A stretch of DNA of 12,933 bases from Pseudomonadota bacterium (GTDB lineage Bacteria > Pseudomonadota > Alphaproteobacteria > Rhizobiales > Beijerinckiaceae): contig JAJXZN010000056.1 in NCBI GenBank assembly GCA_021780015.1, positions 1 to 12,933 on the forward strand, given 5' to 3'. The notes beneath the pieces are model-generated. The model did not search any database. It was not told where the DNA came from and saw nothing but the letters and a program-made list of their open reading frames with translations. Positions 8,235 through 12,933 of this stretch are shown here, in pieces (positions within the stretch are counted from its first letter, which is position 1; every line of letters begins with the position of its first letter). Position numbers and translations under genes: made by a program.

Positions 8235-8753
8235 CTAAGGCAGGCTTTCCTTTGCCGAAGTTAATGCCGGTGACCACGGCCCAGCAAATGCCGTGCCTGC
8301 GGCCACTTCCGCGGCGACGCGCTGGCGCAGCCGGACCCGATCCTGCGGTGAAACGCCGAGGAGGTCGGCGATCCGCGCGACAATGCTTTCTTCGACTTCC
8401 GACACCGTGCCGTCGGCGAAGGCGATCTCCCACATCATGGCGATCACCGTCTGCCGCCCGTCCTGATCGAGGACATTGGTCAAGGCATGGGTAAAATGAT
8501 AGAAATCAACGGCTTGCCGATCCTGTGCCTCGGCCAGCTGGATAAGCCGCGTCGTCGTCTCGGCATCGAGGCCGAAGCGTGTTTCGACGAGTTGGCGCAG
8601 CCGCCGGCGCTCTGAATCCGCCACCGTCCCGTCGGCGCCCGCCAAATGGATGAGCAGCGCGACGGCGGCGAGGCGAAAATCGTCGGGCGAGAAATCGCGC
8701 CGCCCCGGCGCGCCGGTCAATTCGGCGACGAAAGTCTTCAGAAGGTCGAACAT
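8235..8753 (-). CDS. TerB-like (tellurite-resistance TerB superfamily) protein
   Basis: The 172-residue cytosolic protein has the all-helical TerB fold. Two copies of the family signature are visible: LAGADGTVADSERRRL (37-52) and IAFADGTVSEVEESIV (110-125). The acidic ADGxV loops of such proteins can bind metal ions. Members of this superfamily occur in tellurite-resistance operons but also as solitary genes of unknown role, as here; no other ter gene is nearby, so tellurite resistance should not be assumed. I start at ATG 8753 (MFDLLKTF). The same frame stays open upstream to about 9446, but that part overlaps other genes and looks like shadow sequence. The gene lies 13 bases after the secreted-protein gene and 22 before the amidotransferase, suggesting one operon. 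Confidence 0.8.
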   Translation of the reverse strand: MFDLLKTFVAELTGAPGRRDFSPDDFRLAAVALLIHLAGADGTVADSERRRLRQLVETRFGLDAETTTRLIQLAEAQDRQAVDFYHFTHALTNVLDQDGRQTVIAMMWEIAFADGTVSEVEESIVARIADLLGVSPQDRVRLRQRVAAEVAAGTAFAGPWSPALTSAKESLP

Positions 8754-8766
8754 GGCTGTCCTTTGG

Positions 8767-9087
8767 TCAGCGCAGGGGCAGGCAGGTCCAATCGCCGTGG
8801 ATGCCCGCATAGAGGCGGTGCTCGGCATGCTGCCAGCGCAGGCAGTCGCGGCGCGACGGGAAGCAGAGCTTTTCGTCACGCCAATCGACGAGCGCCGCCG
8901 GCGCGTTCGGAACATAGGTGGCGTTGCCGCCCGAAAAATGCCCGTACCAAACCGAGCGCCAGGGCAGCAGGCGGGCGTCACAAGCAACGCCATCGCCGAA
9001 AATTGCCGGCTTGCCGATGTCGGTGCCGGCGGCTTGTGCGCCGGGGAGCGCCAAAAGCGAAAACGCAAGGACGAGGGGGAAGCGCAT
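8767..9087 (-). CDS. Secreted small protein with four cysteines (function unknown)
   Basis: The 106-residue product starts at ATG 9087 with a clear signal peptide: MRFPLVLAFSLLALPGAQA, with predicted cleavage after AQA at about residue 19. The mature part is rich in tryptophan and has four cysteines (C36, C75, C82, C102), enough for two periplasmic disulfides. Conserved-looking blocks are LPWRSVWYGHFSG at 41-53 and GDWTCLPLR at the C terminus. I recognise no domain. A longer frame upstream to 9174 exists, but it would put a cytosolic-looking extension before the signal peptide. A promoter-like sequence lies about 30 bases upstream. The TerB-like gene follows after 13 bases. Confidence 0.7.
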   Translation of the reverse strand: MRFPLVLAFSLLALPGAQAAGTDIGKPAIFGDGVACDARLLPWRSVWYGHFSGGNATYVPNAPAALVDWRDEKLCFPSRRDCLRWQHAEHRLYAGIHGDWTCLPLR

Positions 9088-9120
9088 GGAGGGATCCGCG
9101 GCGAGAAACGATGTGAGATG

Positions 9121-9149
9121 ACTATAGTCGCGGCGCTGCGGCTTGATAA
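9121..9149 (-). promoter_or_regulatory. Candidate sigma70 promoter for the secreted-protein/TerB/GATase genes
   Basis: On the minus strand, TTATCA (9149-9144, 4 of 6 to TTGACA) is followed after 17 bases by TATAGT (9126-9121, 5 of 6 to TATAAT). The predicted transcript would start near 9114, about 27 bases before the ATG at 9087. The -10 sits inside a perfect palindrome GACTATAGTC (9120-9129). Confidence 0.5.
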
Positions 9150-9178
9150 CCCCCGGGCAGGCGCAGAACCGCACGCTG

Positions 9179-9415
9179 TTAGGTGCGGATCGACTCGTTC
9201 CGGATCGCGGTGCGCATGAAATAGTACAGCAAGACGACGCCGCAGAGCGCGAACAAGCCTTCGAGGATGTGGCTCGTCAACGGCGAAAGCTGCAACAGGC
9301 CGCCGACCGCCCAACCGGCAGCCCATGACGCGCCGACCATCTCGGTGCCGACGAGAATGCCGACCGCGATGAGGGTCGAGACATGCAACCAGTTGATTGA
9401 GCTGCGTTCCGGCAA
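9179..9415 (-). CDS. Small two-helix membrane protein, 78 residues (function unknown)
   Basis: The product begins (TTG start) MPERSSINWLHVSTLIAVG and has two hydrophobic segments, at about 10-38 and 47-68, ending in the basic tail MRTAIRNESIRT. It therefore probably forms a hairpin in the inner membrane. I recognise no family. The TTG at 9415 is the best start because the next in-frame methionine (M26) would cut the first helix; only a weak GGGG-containing site precedes it. It is upstream of the secreted-protein gene on the same strand with a 91-base gap that contains a promoter-like sequence, so the two need not be co-transcribed. Confidence 0.6.
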   Translation of the reverse strand: MPERSSINWLHVSTLIAVGILVGTEMVGASWAAGWAVGGLLQLSPLTSHILEGLFALCGVVLLYYFMRTAIRNESIRT

Positions 9416-9503
9416 AGCTAACCCCGTCCGCGCCGTCGATTTTCAACGACCCGTGGCATAAACCATCGCCTTGCCTCGGACAAGTCCGCCGCTCTCACGC
9501 AGC

Positions 9504-9515
9504 GACCGTACGGTC
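9504..9515. repeat. Perfect 12-bp palindrome upstream of the two-helix membrane protein
   Basis: GACCGTACGGTC reads the same on both strands. It lies about 90 bases upstream of the gene starting at 9415 and about 85 bases beyond the stop of the KGG gene. A GTGCGC-GCC-GCGCAC hairpin follows at 9526-9540. It could be an operator or part of a terminator, but in GC-rich DNA chance is possible. Nothing else is evident in the 183-base gap (9416-9598). Confidence 0.35.
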
Positions 9516-9598
9516 CTGACGGCAGGTGCGCGCCGCGCACGCTGCATGTCGATTTTTGGACCGCTTTACATGCGCGCCGATTGCCCCGCTGCGCGCGA

Positions 9599-9886
9599 TC
9601 AGTTCTTCACAGGCTGCTTCGGGCCGCCGTGCGAGGCGTGACCGCCTTTGCGGCCGGCTTCCGAGGCGAGCTGATGGTTCTGCGAGAAGCTGCGCTTGTT
9701 CGGGCTGACGCTCTGGCCGCCTTTGCGGCCGGCCTGCGCCGCGAGCAGCGGATTCTGCGAGAAGCTGCGCTTCTCATGCGGGACGCTTTCGCCGCCCTTC
9801 CGCGCGATCGCGCGCTGTTTCTCGGGATCCATGGATGCGAAACCGCGCGTTGACGATCTCGTGGGCATATCAGTGGAATTGCTCAT
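9599..9886 (-). CDS. KGG-repeat general stress protein (YciG/Con-10-like)
   Basis: The 95-residue, highly hydrophilic protein contains three KGG motifs spaced exactly 25 residues apart (30-32, 55-57, 80-82). They sit inside tandem units of the form GRKGG-x2-V-x3-KRSFSQN-x4-A. Such KGG proteins (GsiB, YciG and fungal Con-10 relatives) are small, disordered, stress-induced proteins; GsiB-type members are hydrophilin-like, and a direct biochemical role is not established. The ATG at 9886 has a good Shine-Dalgarno (AGAGG, seven bases upstream). A perfect EcfG-type promoter lies about 35 bases further upstream, so the gene is probably under general stress control by the sigma factor encoded at 12579. 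It is divergent from the DUF883 gene. Confidence 0.88.
   Translation of the reverse strand: MSNSTDMPTRSSTRGFASMDPEKQRAIARKGGESVPHEKRSFSQNPLLAAQAGRKGGQSVSPNKRSFSQNHQLASEAGRKGGHASHGGPKQPVKN
9642..9772. repeat. 75-base direct repeat inside the KGG gene
   Basis: Bases 9642-9697 and 9717-9772 are near-identical at both ends (17 identical bases starting CCGCCTTTGCGGCC, and CTGCGAGAAGCTGCGCTT near the other end) with a 75-base period. This matches the 25-residue protein repeat and indicates internal duplication that could expand or contract by recombination. Confidence 0.8.
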
Positions 9887-9920
9887 GCATCACCCTCTTT
9901 TTTGGCTAGGTCCGGGGAGA

Positions 9921-9945
9921 AACGCACCGTCGCGACGAAGGTTCC
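9921..9945 (-). promoter_or_regulatory. EcfG-type promoter for the KGG stress gene
   Basis: On the minus strand, GGAAC (9945-9941), a 16-base spacer, then CGTT (9924-9921, extending to CGTTTC). This is a perfect match to the alphaproteobacterial general stress consensus GGAAC-N16/17-CGTT. The predicted transcript starts near 9914, leaving about 28 bases of leader with the Shine-Dalgarno before the ATG at 9886. Confidence 0.88.
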
Positions 9946-10079
9946 CAGCAAATGGTTCACGTTCCGGGTCGGTCGGGCGTCGCCGTTAGCGTTAAATTCG
10001 ACTTAATTGATCGCGGCGCGACGATTTTGCTGTCATCGGCGTTATGTATGCAGGGGGATCGGAACTAGAGGAGAAGACC

Positions 10080-10403
10080 ATGACAGACCTGAAGTCGGTC
10101 GAGGAAAAAGCCACCGCCGATTTAACCGCCGATCTCGCCGCCCTGCGCGACGACATTTCCAAGCTTTCGGCCTCAGTGCTTGAACTCGTTCAACAACAAG
10201 CCTCTACGGCAAAAAGCCACGTGCTCGGCGCGGTTGACGGCGCGCGACAGAAATTTGCCGACCAATCGGCCGATGCCAAAGACCGCCTGGGCGCGCTCAC
10301 GACGGATCTCGAAACGACGATCGAGCGCAATCCATTCACCGCGATCTTCGCGGGCGCGATCGCCGGATTTCTGATCGGCATTTTGGTGCGTCCGAGCCGA
10401 TGA
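10080..10403 (+). CDS. DUF883/ElaB-YqjD-like membrane-anchored protein
   Basis: The 107-residue protein has a charged amphipathic, probably coiled-coil body (about 1-80) and a C-terminal glycine-zipper membrane anchor (about 84-103, NPFTAIFAGAIAGFLIGILV), ending RPSR. This is the architecture of the DUF883 family; E. coli ElaB, YqjD and YgaM are inner-membrane tail-anchored proteins, and YqjD and ElaB associate with ribosomes in stationary phase. The ATG at 10080 is chosen because AGAGGAG lies a few bases upstream; the in-frame ATG at 10044 would put the Shine-Dalgarno inside the gene. The stop overlaps the next start (ATGA, 10400-10403), so the two are translationally coupled. No EcfG-type promoter is visible upstream. 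Confidence 0.8.
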   Translation: MTDLKSVEEKATADLTADLAALRDDISKLSASVLELVQQQASTAKSHVLGAVDGARQKFADQSADAKDRLGALTTDLETTIERNPFTAIFAGAIAGFLIGILVRPSR

Positions 10404-10939
10404 ACGCATTTCTGGCGCGTCAATTACGCGAAATCACCACCGCGCTCGAAGTCACCGGCGGCCGGCTCCTCGTCAGCGTCGTTTTGGCGCTGCTGGCGCT
10501 GCTGGCCCTGTTGGCCGGCCTCGCCTTTTTGGCGGTGGCGCTGTTTCTGAAAATCGCGGCGCTGGCGGGGACGCTTTATGCGGCTTTGGCCGTCGGCGGC
10601 GCTTTTATCGTAATCGCGCTGCTTGCACTCATCATCCTGCGGCTCCGCCGCCCTGCCGCACCGCCAGTGCCCAAACCCCTGCCGGTCGAAGTGGAAAAGG
10701 CTGAGCGGCGCGCGGCTTTCGCCGCCAATGTCGACGAAACCATCGCGCCGGTGCTGGATGCGCTCCACAACGCCAACATGAAGCCCGAGGAACTCGCGCT
10801 GCGCGTCGGTGCGGAGCTCAGCAAGCAGACAGGCGCCTTCGGCCTCATTGCCCTCGCCGTCGCGGCGGGCTTCGTCGTCGCCCGCCAAATCGCCGGCGGA
10901 AACAAGCGTGCCGGCGAAGATAGCGCGAAGCCGTCTTAG
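10400..10939 (+). CDS. Holin-superfamily-like membrane protein (putative)
   Basis: The 179-residue protein has two long hydrophobic helices (about 22-50 and 56-82), a proline-rich, charged linker (RRPAAPPVPKPLPVE, 84-98), an amphipathic region, and a third weaker hydrophobic stretch (146-162). This resembles the so-called phage holin family proteins that accompany DUF883 genes in many Hyphomicrobiales. Despite the name there is no phage context, and lysis is not implied. It overlaps the DUF883 gene by four bases, so the products probably act in the same envelope process. Function unknown; the family assignment is from architecture and context only. Confidence 0.65.
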   Translation: MNAFLARQLREITTALEVTGGRLLVSVVLALLALLALLAGLAFLAVALFLKIAALAGTLYAALAVGGAFIVIALLALIILRLRRPAAPPVPKPLPVEVEKAERRAAFAANVDETIAPVLDALHNANMKPEELALRVGAELSKQTGAFGLIALAVAAGFVVARQIAGGNKRAGEDSAKPS

Positions 10940-10956
10940 GCCTTTTGGGCCTCGTC

Positions 10957-10980
10957 GGGCGTCGGATTCGTCCGAAGCCC
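10957..10980. terminator. Candidate hairpin between the convergent holin-like gene and phyR
   Basis: GGGC-GT-CGGA-TTCG-TCCG-AA-GCCC folds into a stem with one 2x2 internal loop and a TTCG loop, in the 64-base gap between the convergent stops. A smaller AGGCC-TTTTG-GGCCT hairpin (10938-10952) precedes it. No T-run follows. Confidence 0.4.
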
Positions 10981-11003
10981 GCTTGGCCTTGCGTTGCCGT
11001 GGC

Positions 11004-11828
11004 TCAGACGAGGGCCGCTCGCGCCTCGGGCGGAATCTTGCGATGCGATCGCCGGTCGAAGAAGAGGGCCTGACTGATCACCGCCTTCAGGCTGTCGACG
11101 CCGAATGGCTTGGTGATGAGAAAGGCGGGTTCCGGCGGAGTGCCGGTGAGGAAGCGCTCCGGATAGGCGGTGATGAAGATCACGGGCATCGAGAAATCGT
11201 TGAGGATTTGATTGACCGCGTCGAGACCCGAGCTTCCATCGGCGAGCTGAATATCGGCGAGGATCAGGCCCGGCGTCGAGCTCTTCGCCGCCTTGACCGC
11301 TTCGTCGCGGGTCCGAGCAATCGCGACGACCCGATGCCCCAATTCCTCGACCAGCATCTGGATGTCGATGGCGATCAGCGGCTCATCCTCGATGATCAGC
11401 ACGTCCGTGCGGATCTGTCTGGAGATCTCCTTGCCGGCGCGATCGACGAGATCAGCGGCTTCCTCCGGCGAACATTCGAGAACGCGGGCGACTTCGGCCG
11501 TGTCAAAACCCTCGAGCGAACTCAGCAAAAAGGCGACGCGCGGCTGCAGCGGGATGGCTTCGAGGTTGCGCTGCGCGCCTTGCTCGTCCGCCGAGGAGAC
11601 CGCCGGCTCGACATAGTCGTTAACCGGCATCGATTCCCAAACCTTGAGGAACAGCCGATAGAGGGCGACGCGCAAATCTGCGGTGTCGGCAAAGGCGCCG
11701 GGCTCGGCCACGACAGCTTCCAGAGTTGCGAGGACGTAGGCGTCGCCGCCCGCCTGCGTTCCGGTCAAAGCCCGCGAAAACCGCCGAAGATAAGGGACAT
11801 GCGCGGAAATCGCTTTTGAAACGGACAT
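11004..11828 (-). CDS. phyR: General stress response regulator PhyR
   Basis: PhyR is the anti-anti-sigma factor of the alphaproteobacterial general stress response. When phosphorylated, its sigma-like domain mimics EcfG and captures NepR. The 274-residue product has the expected order: an EcfG-like sigma domain (about 1-140, with LQPRVAFLLSSLEGFDTAEVARVLECSPEEA at 94-124 in two recognisable blocks) and a receiver domain (about 141-260). The receiver has the acidic pair E147/D148 (IIEDEP), the phosphoacceptor D192 (ILADIQLADGS), T220 (IFITAYPERFLTG) and K240 (FLITKPFG). I start at 11828 (MSVSKAIS), nine bases after GGGAG-type purines; the longer frame to 11900 is not typical. It is divergent from nepR-ecfG. 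No PhyK-type histidine kinase is in the window; it may lie beyond the right end. Confidence 0.96.
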   Translation of the reverse strand: MSVSKAISAHVPYLRRFSRALTGTQAGGDAYVLATLEAVVAEPGAFADTADLRVALYRLFLKVWESMPVNDYVEPAVSSADEQGAQRNLEAIPLQPRVAFLLSSLEGFDTAEVARVLECSPEEAADLVDRAGKEISRQIRTDVLIIEDEPLIAIDIQMLVEELGHRVVAIARTRDEAVKAAKSSTPGLILADIQLADGSSGLDAVNQILNDFSMPVIFITAYPERFLTGTPPEPAFLITKPFGVDSLKAVISQALFFDRRSHRKIPPEARAALV

Positions 11829-11993
11829 TTTTCGCTGCTCCCGTTGGATCACGATGCTATCGGATCGATCGAAGGCGGGGCTCGTCCCCGATGGATCCAA
11901 ATCCTAAGCGCAATCGATTCTAGAGACTAAAGCGGGCTGGCGCGAAAATGGGCACCGCTTCGGCGCATCCCGCTCTCAAGTCGCCCCCAACCT

Positions 11994-12018
11994 AATGCTT
12001 GGGAAGAAATATGGTTCC
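11994..12018 (-). promoter_or_regulatory. Near-consensus EcfG-type promoter facing phyR
   Basis: On the minus strand, GGAAC (12018-12014) is followed after 16 bases by CATT (11997-11994), one mismatch from CGTT. The -35 is one arm of a palindrome whose other arm is the nepR promoter -35. It would give a phyR leader of about 160 bases. EcfG control of phyR is known in relatives, which supports the call. Confidence 0.5.
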
Positions 12019-12030
12019 CAGTGAGGAACC
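12013..12030. repeat. GGTTCC-N6-GGAACC palindrome joining two divergent -35 elements
   Basis: GGTTCC at 12013-12018 and GGAACC at 12025-12030 form a perfect inverted repeat with a six-base centre (CAGTGA). Each arm is an EcfG-type -35 pointing outwards. Confidence 0.8.
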
Positions 12031-12049
12031 TTCACGGAGACACTGCGTT
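12025..12049 (+). promoter_or_regulatory. EcfG-type promoter for nepR-ecfG (autoregulation)
   Basis: GGAAC at 12025-12029, a 16-base spacer, then CGTT at 12046-12049: a perfect match to the general stress consensus. Transcription would start near 12057, giving a leader of about 150 bases before nepR. It implies positive autoregulation of ecfG together with its own anti-sigma factor. Confidence 0.88.
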
Positions 12050-12174
12050 GTATGTGCGGCGAACTAAAGCCTACGTAAACCCCTTTGTTTCTCAAACAAT
12101 TCGCTCATGTATAACGCGTATAAAGAAACGAGAAAATAGCCTGTTCAGGAACCCAGGCCGAAGTGCCCGGCGTC

Positions 12175-12192
12175 GCGCGGTTTTTTCCGCGC
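12175..12192 (+). other. Hairpin immediately upstream of the nepR start
   Basis: GCGCGG-TTTTTT-CCGCGC is a perfect 6-bp GC stem with a six-T loop, ending 12 bases before the ATG at 12205. It could influence ribosome access to nepR. It is not a terminator, because the T-run is in the loop. Confidence 0.45.
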
Positions 12193-12204
12193 ATGGGCAG
12201 AGTG

Positions 12205-12582
12205 ATGACAATGGATTCAGACGAAAAGCAGCATAGGGCCACCAAAGTGACGAAGCCCATAGAACTTAAGCCAAAAAGCATGGGGTCGCCGGGGTTGCGG
12301 CGGGCCGAAATTGCGCGGCCTTCGGCGGACCTGGCCGAGCCATTGCCTGGCCAGGAGACGAAGGGTCTCGCGGGCGTCAGCATCTTGCCGGTGTCGCGGC
12401 GGCGCAAGGGCGCGCCCAAGCCGGAGATCGCCGAGCAGATCGGCCACCGGCTGGCTTCGGTCTATAACGCCGTTCTCTCGCAGCCGATCCCGGATCGTTT
12501 CCTCGATCTTCTGGCCAAGCTCGAATCCGGCGACCAGGACGTCATGCCGGGCGAGAAATCCGCGAAGAAGGAGCGGAAGTGA
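12205..12582 (+). CDS. nepR: Anti-sigma factor NepR with long N-terminal extension
   Basis: NepR holds EcfG inactive in unstressed cells and is titrated by phosphorylated PhyR. From ATG 12205 the product has 125 residues. The NepR core is at about 65-107: a basic lead-in RRRKGAPKPEIAEQIGHRL, then SVYNAVLSQPIPDRFLDLLAKLE, with the two-helix pattern and central PIPDRF block typical of the family. Usual NepR proteins are about 60-70 residues, so some 60 residues precede the core here; they are polar, proline-rich and probably disordered. Starts at 12193, 12211 and 12280 are alternatives; none has a strong Shine-Dalgarno, and GGGCAGAG at 12195-12202 suits 12205 or 12211. The stop overlaps the ecfG GTG start by four bases (GTGA, 12579-12582), so the sigma factor is translationally coupled to its inhibitor. 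Confidence 0.9.
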   Translation: MTMDSDEKQHRATKVTKPIELKPKSMGSPGLRRAEIARPSADLAEPLPGQETKGLAGVSILPVSRRRKGAPKPEIAEQIGHRLASVYNAVLSQPIPDRFLDLLAKLESGDQDVMPGEKSAKKERK

Positions 12583-12933
12583 AGGGCGTGCCGAGCGACC
12601 ATGTAAACCGGCCGACCCAGGCCAGCGCGCAGATCAAGGCGGACCTCATCGCGGTCATTCCCAACCTGCGGGCCTTCGCCGTGTCGCTGTGTGGAAATCC
12701 CGACCGTGCCGATGATCTCGTGCAGGAAACCCTGGTCAAGGCCTGGGGCAACCTCGACTCGTTCGTCGAGGGCACCAATCTGCCCGCTTGGCTCTTCACT
12801 ATTCTGCGTAATTTTTACTATTCCGAGTATCGCAAGCGCCGCCGCGAGGTCGCCGATCCGGATGGCGCGATCGCGACGCGGCTGGCGACGGCCCCGGCGC
12901 AGAACGGTCATATGGACCTGCGCGATCTGCACC
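12579..12933 (+). CDS. ecfG: ECF sigma factor EcfG, N-terminal 118 residues (cut by window end)
   Basis: EcfG directs RNA polymerase to general stress promoters (GGAAC-N16/17-CGTT). The gene starts with GTG at 12579, inside the last codons of nepR, and the frame stays open to the end of the window. The sigma2 region is visible: LRAFAVSLCGNPDRADDLVQETLVKAW, then LDSFVEGTNLPAWLFTILRNFYYSEYRKRRRE in shorter recognisable blocks, where DDLVQET and the NLPAWLFTILRN segment are family hallmarks. Sigma4 lies outside the window. GTG start, nepR overlap and divergent phyR are all the classic arrangement. Confidence 0.96.
   Translation, partial: MKGVPSDHVNRPTQASAQIKADLIAVIPNLRAFAVSLCGNPDRADDLVQETLVKAWGNLDSFVEGTNLPAWLFTILRNFYYSEYRKRRREVADPDGAIATRLATAPAQNGHMDLRDLH

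Larger units (their letters stand above)
11829..12204. other. phyR/nepR divergent regulatory region
   Basis: These 376 bases hold no convincing gene. They contain a GGTTCC/GGAACC palindrome (12013-12030) with outward EcfG-type promoters, a GGGG-CTCGT-CCCC dyad (11877-11889) in the phyR leader, a TAGAAT on the minus strand (11922-11917) and TATAAC on the plus strand (12110-12115) as weak housekeeping -10 candidates, and a hairpin with a T6 loop (12175-12192) just before nepR. The AT-rich stretch 12080-12140 differs from the surrounding GC-rich DNA. Confidence 0.7.

Noticed and set aside
8235..8753. Tellurite-resistance locus
   Set aside because: Only a solitary TerB-fold protein is present; terA, terC, terD, terE or terZ partners are absent.
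8754..9446. N-terminal extension of the TerB-like frame to 403 residues
   Set aside because: The extension overlaps the secreted-protein and two-helix membrane-protein genes, has shadow-like Arg-rich composition, and the TerB domain starts naturally at ATG 8753.
10400..10939. Holin-like gene as a prophage remnant
   Set aside because: No phage genes nearby; it is coupled to a DUF883 gene, which is a chromosomal, stress-linked context.
12148..12174. Second GGAAC upstream of nepR as another EcfG promoter
   Set aside because: The best downstream match is CGTC at an 18-base spacing, outside the consensus in both sequence and spacing.
12021..12236. 71-residue ORF across the nepR leader
   Set aside because: Starts inside the EcfG promoter, has no Shine-Dalgarno or recognisable motif, and overlaps the nepR start in another frame.

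Overview
This is a chromosomal window from an alphaproteobacterium, most likely of the order Hyphomicrobiales (Rhizobiales). That assignment rests on three things: the high-GC codon use, the carB-greA and aroK-aroB-corC-xerD gene orders, and a PhyR-NepR-EcfG general stress response locus, a system confined to Alphaproteobacteria. A family-level guess near Beijerinckiaceae is only an impression. I see no insertion sequences, prophage, tRNA, rRNA or CRISPR array. Nearly all of the window is vertically inherited core or semi-core sequence.

Layout. Bases 1-2298 hold the 3' two thirds of carB (carbamoyl phosphate synthase, large chain). A 341-base gap with several dyads leads into greA (2640-3113). 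On the minus strand, a single ORF fuses shikimate kinase and 3-dehydroquinate synthase (aroK-aroB, 6238-4478). It is followed 15 bases later by a CNNM/CBS/CorC-type membrane protein (4462-3140). Divergently on the plus strand lie a 47-residue membrane protein with a TTG start (6364-6507) and the tyrosine recombinase xerD (6517-7443). A minus-strand cluster then reads, in transcription order, a small two-helix membrane protein (9415-9179), a secreted four-cysteine protein (9087-8767), a TerB-like protein (8753-8235) and a class I glutamine amidotransferase (8212-7454).

Bases 9599-12933 form a stress island: a KGG-repeat stress protein, a DUF883/ElaB-like protein translationally coupled to a holin-superfamily-like membrane protein, the response regulator phyR, the anti-sigma factor nepR and the 5' part of the sigma factor ecfG. 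PhyR (minus) and NepR-EcfG (plus) are divergent. Under stress, phosphorylated PhyR uses its sigma-like domain to bind NepR, which frees EcfG to transcribe promoters of the form GGAAC-N16/17-CGTT.

The most informative signals are two perfect EcfG-type promoters (GGAAC-N16-CGTT). One is upstream of nepR-ecfG, indicating autoregulation. The other is about 40 bases upstream of the KGG protein, indicating that it is a local regulon member. The nepR promoter shares a GGTTCC-N6-GGAACC palindrome with a near-consensus site facing phyR. Other points worth checking are the aroK-aroB fusion, which keeps a strong internal Shine-Dalgarno and ATG for stand-alone AroB, and a NepR about twice the usual length. 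I did not find a clearly new biological system; the novelty here is in regulatory and gene-structure detail.
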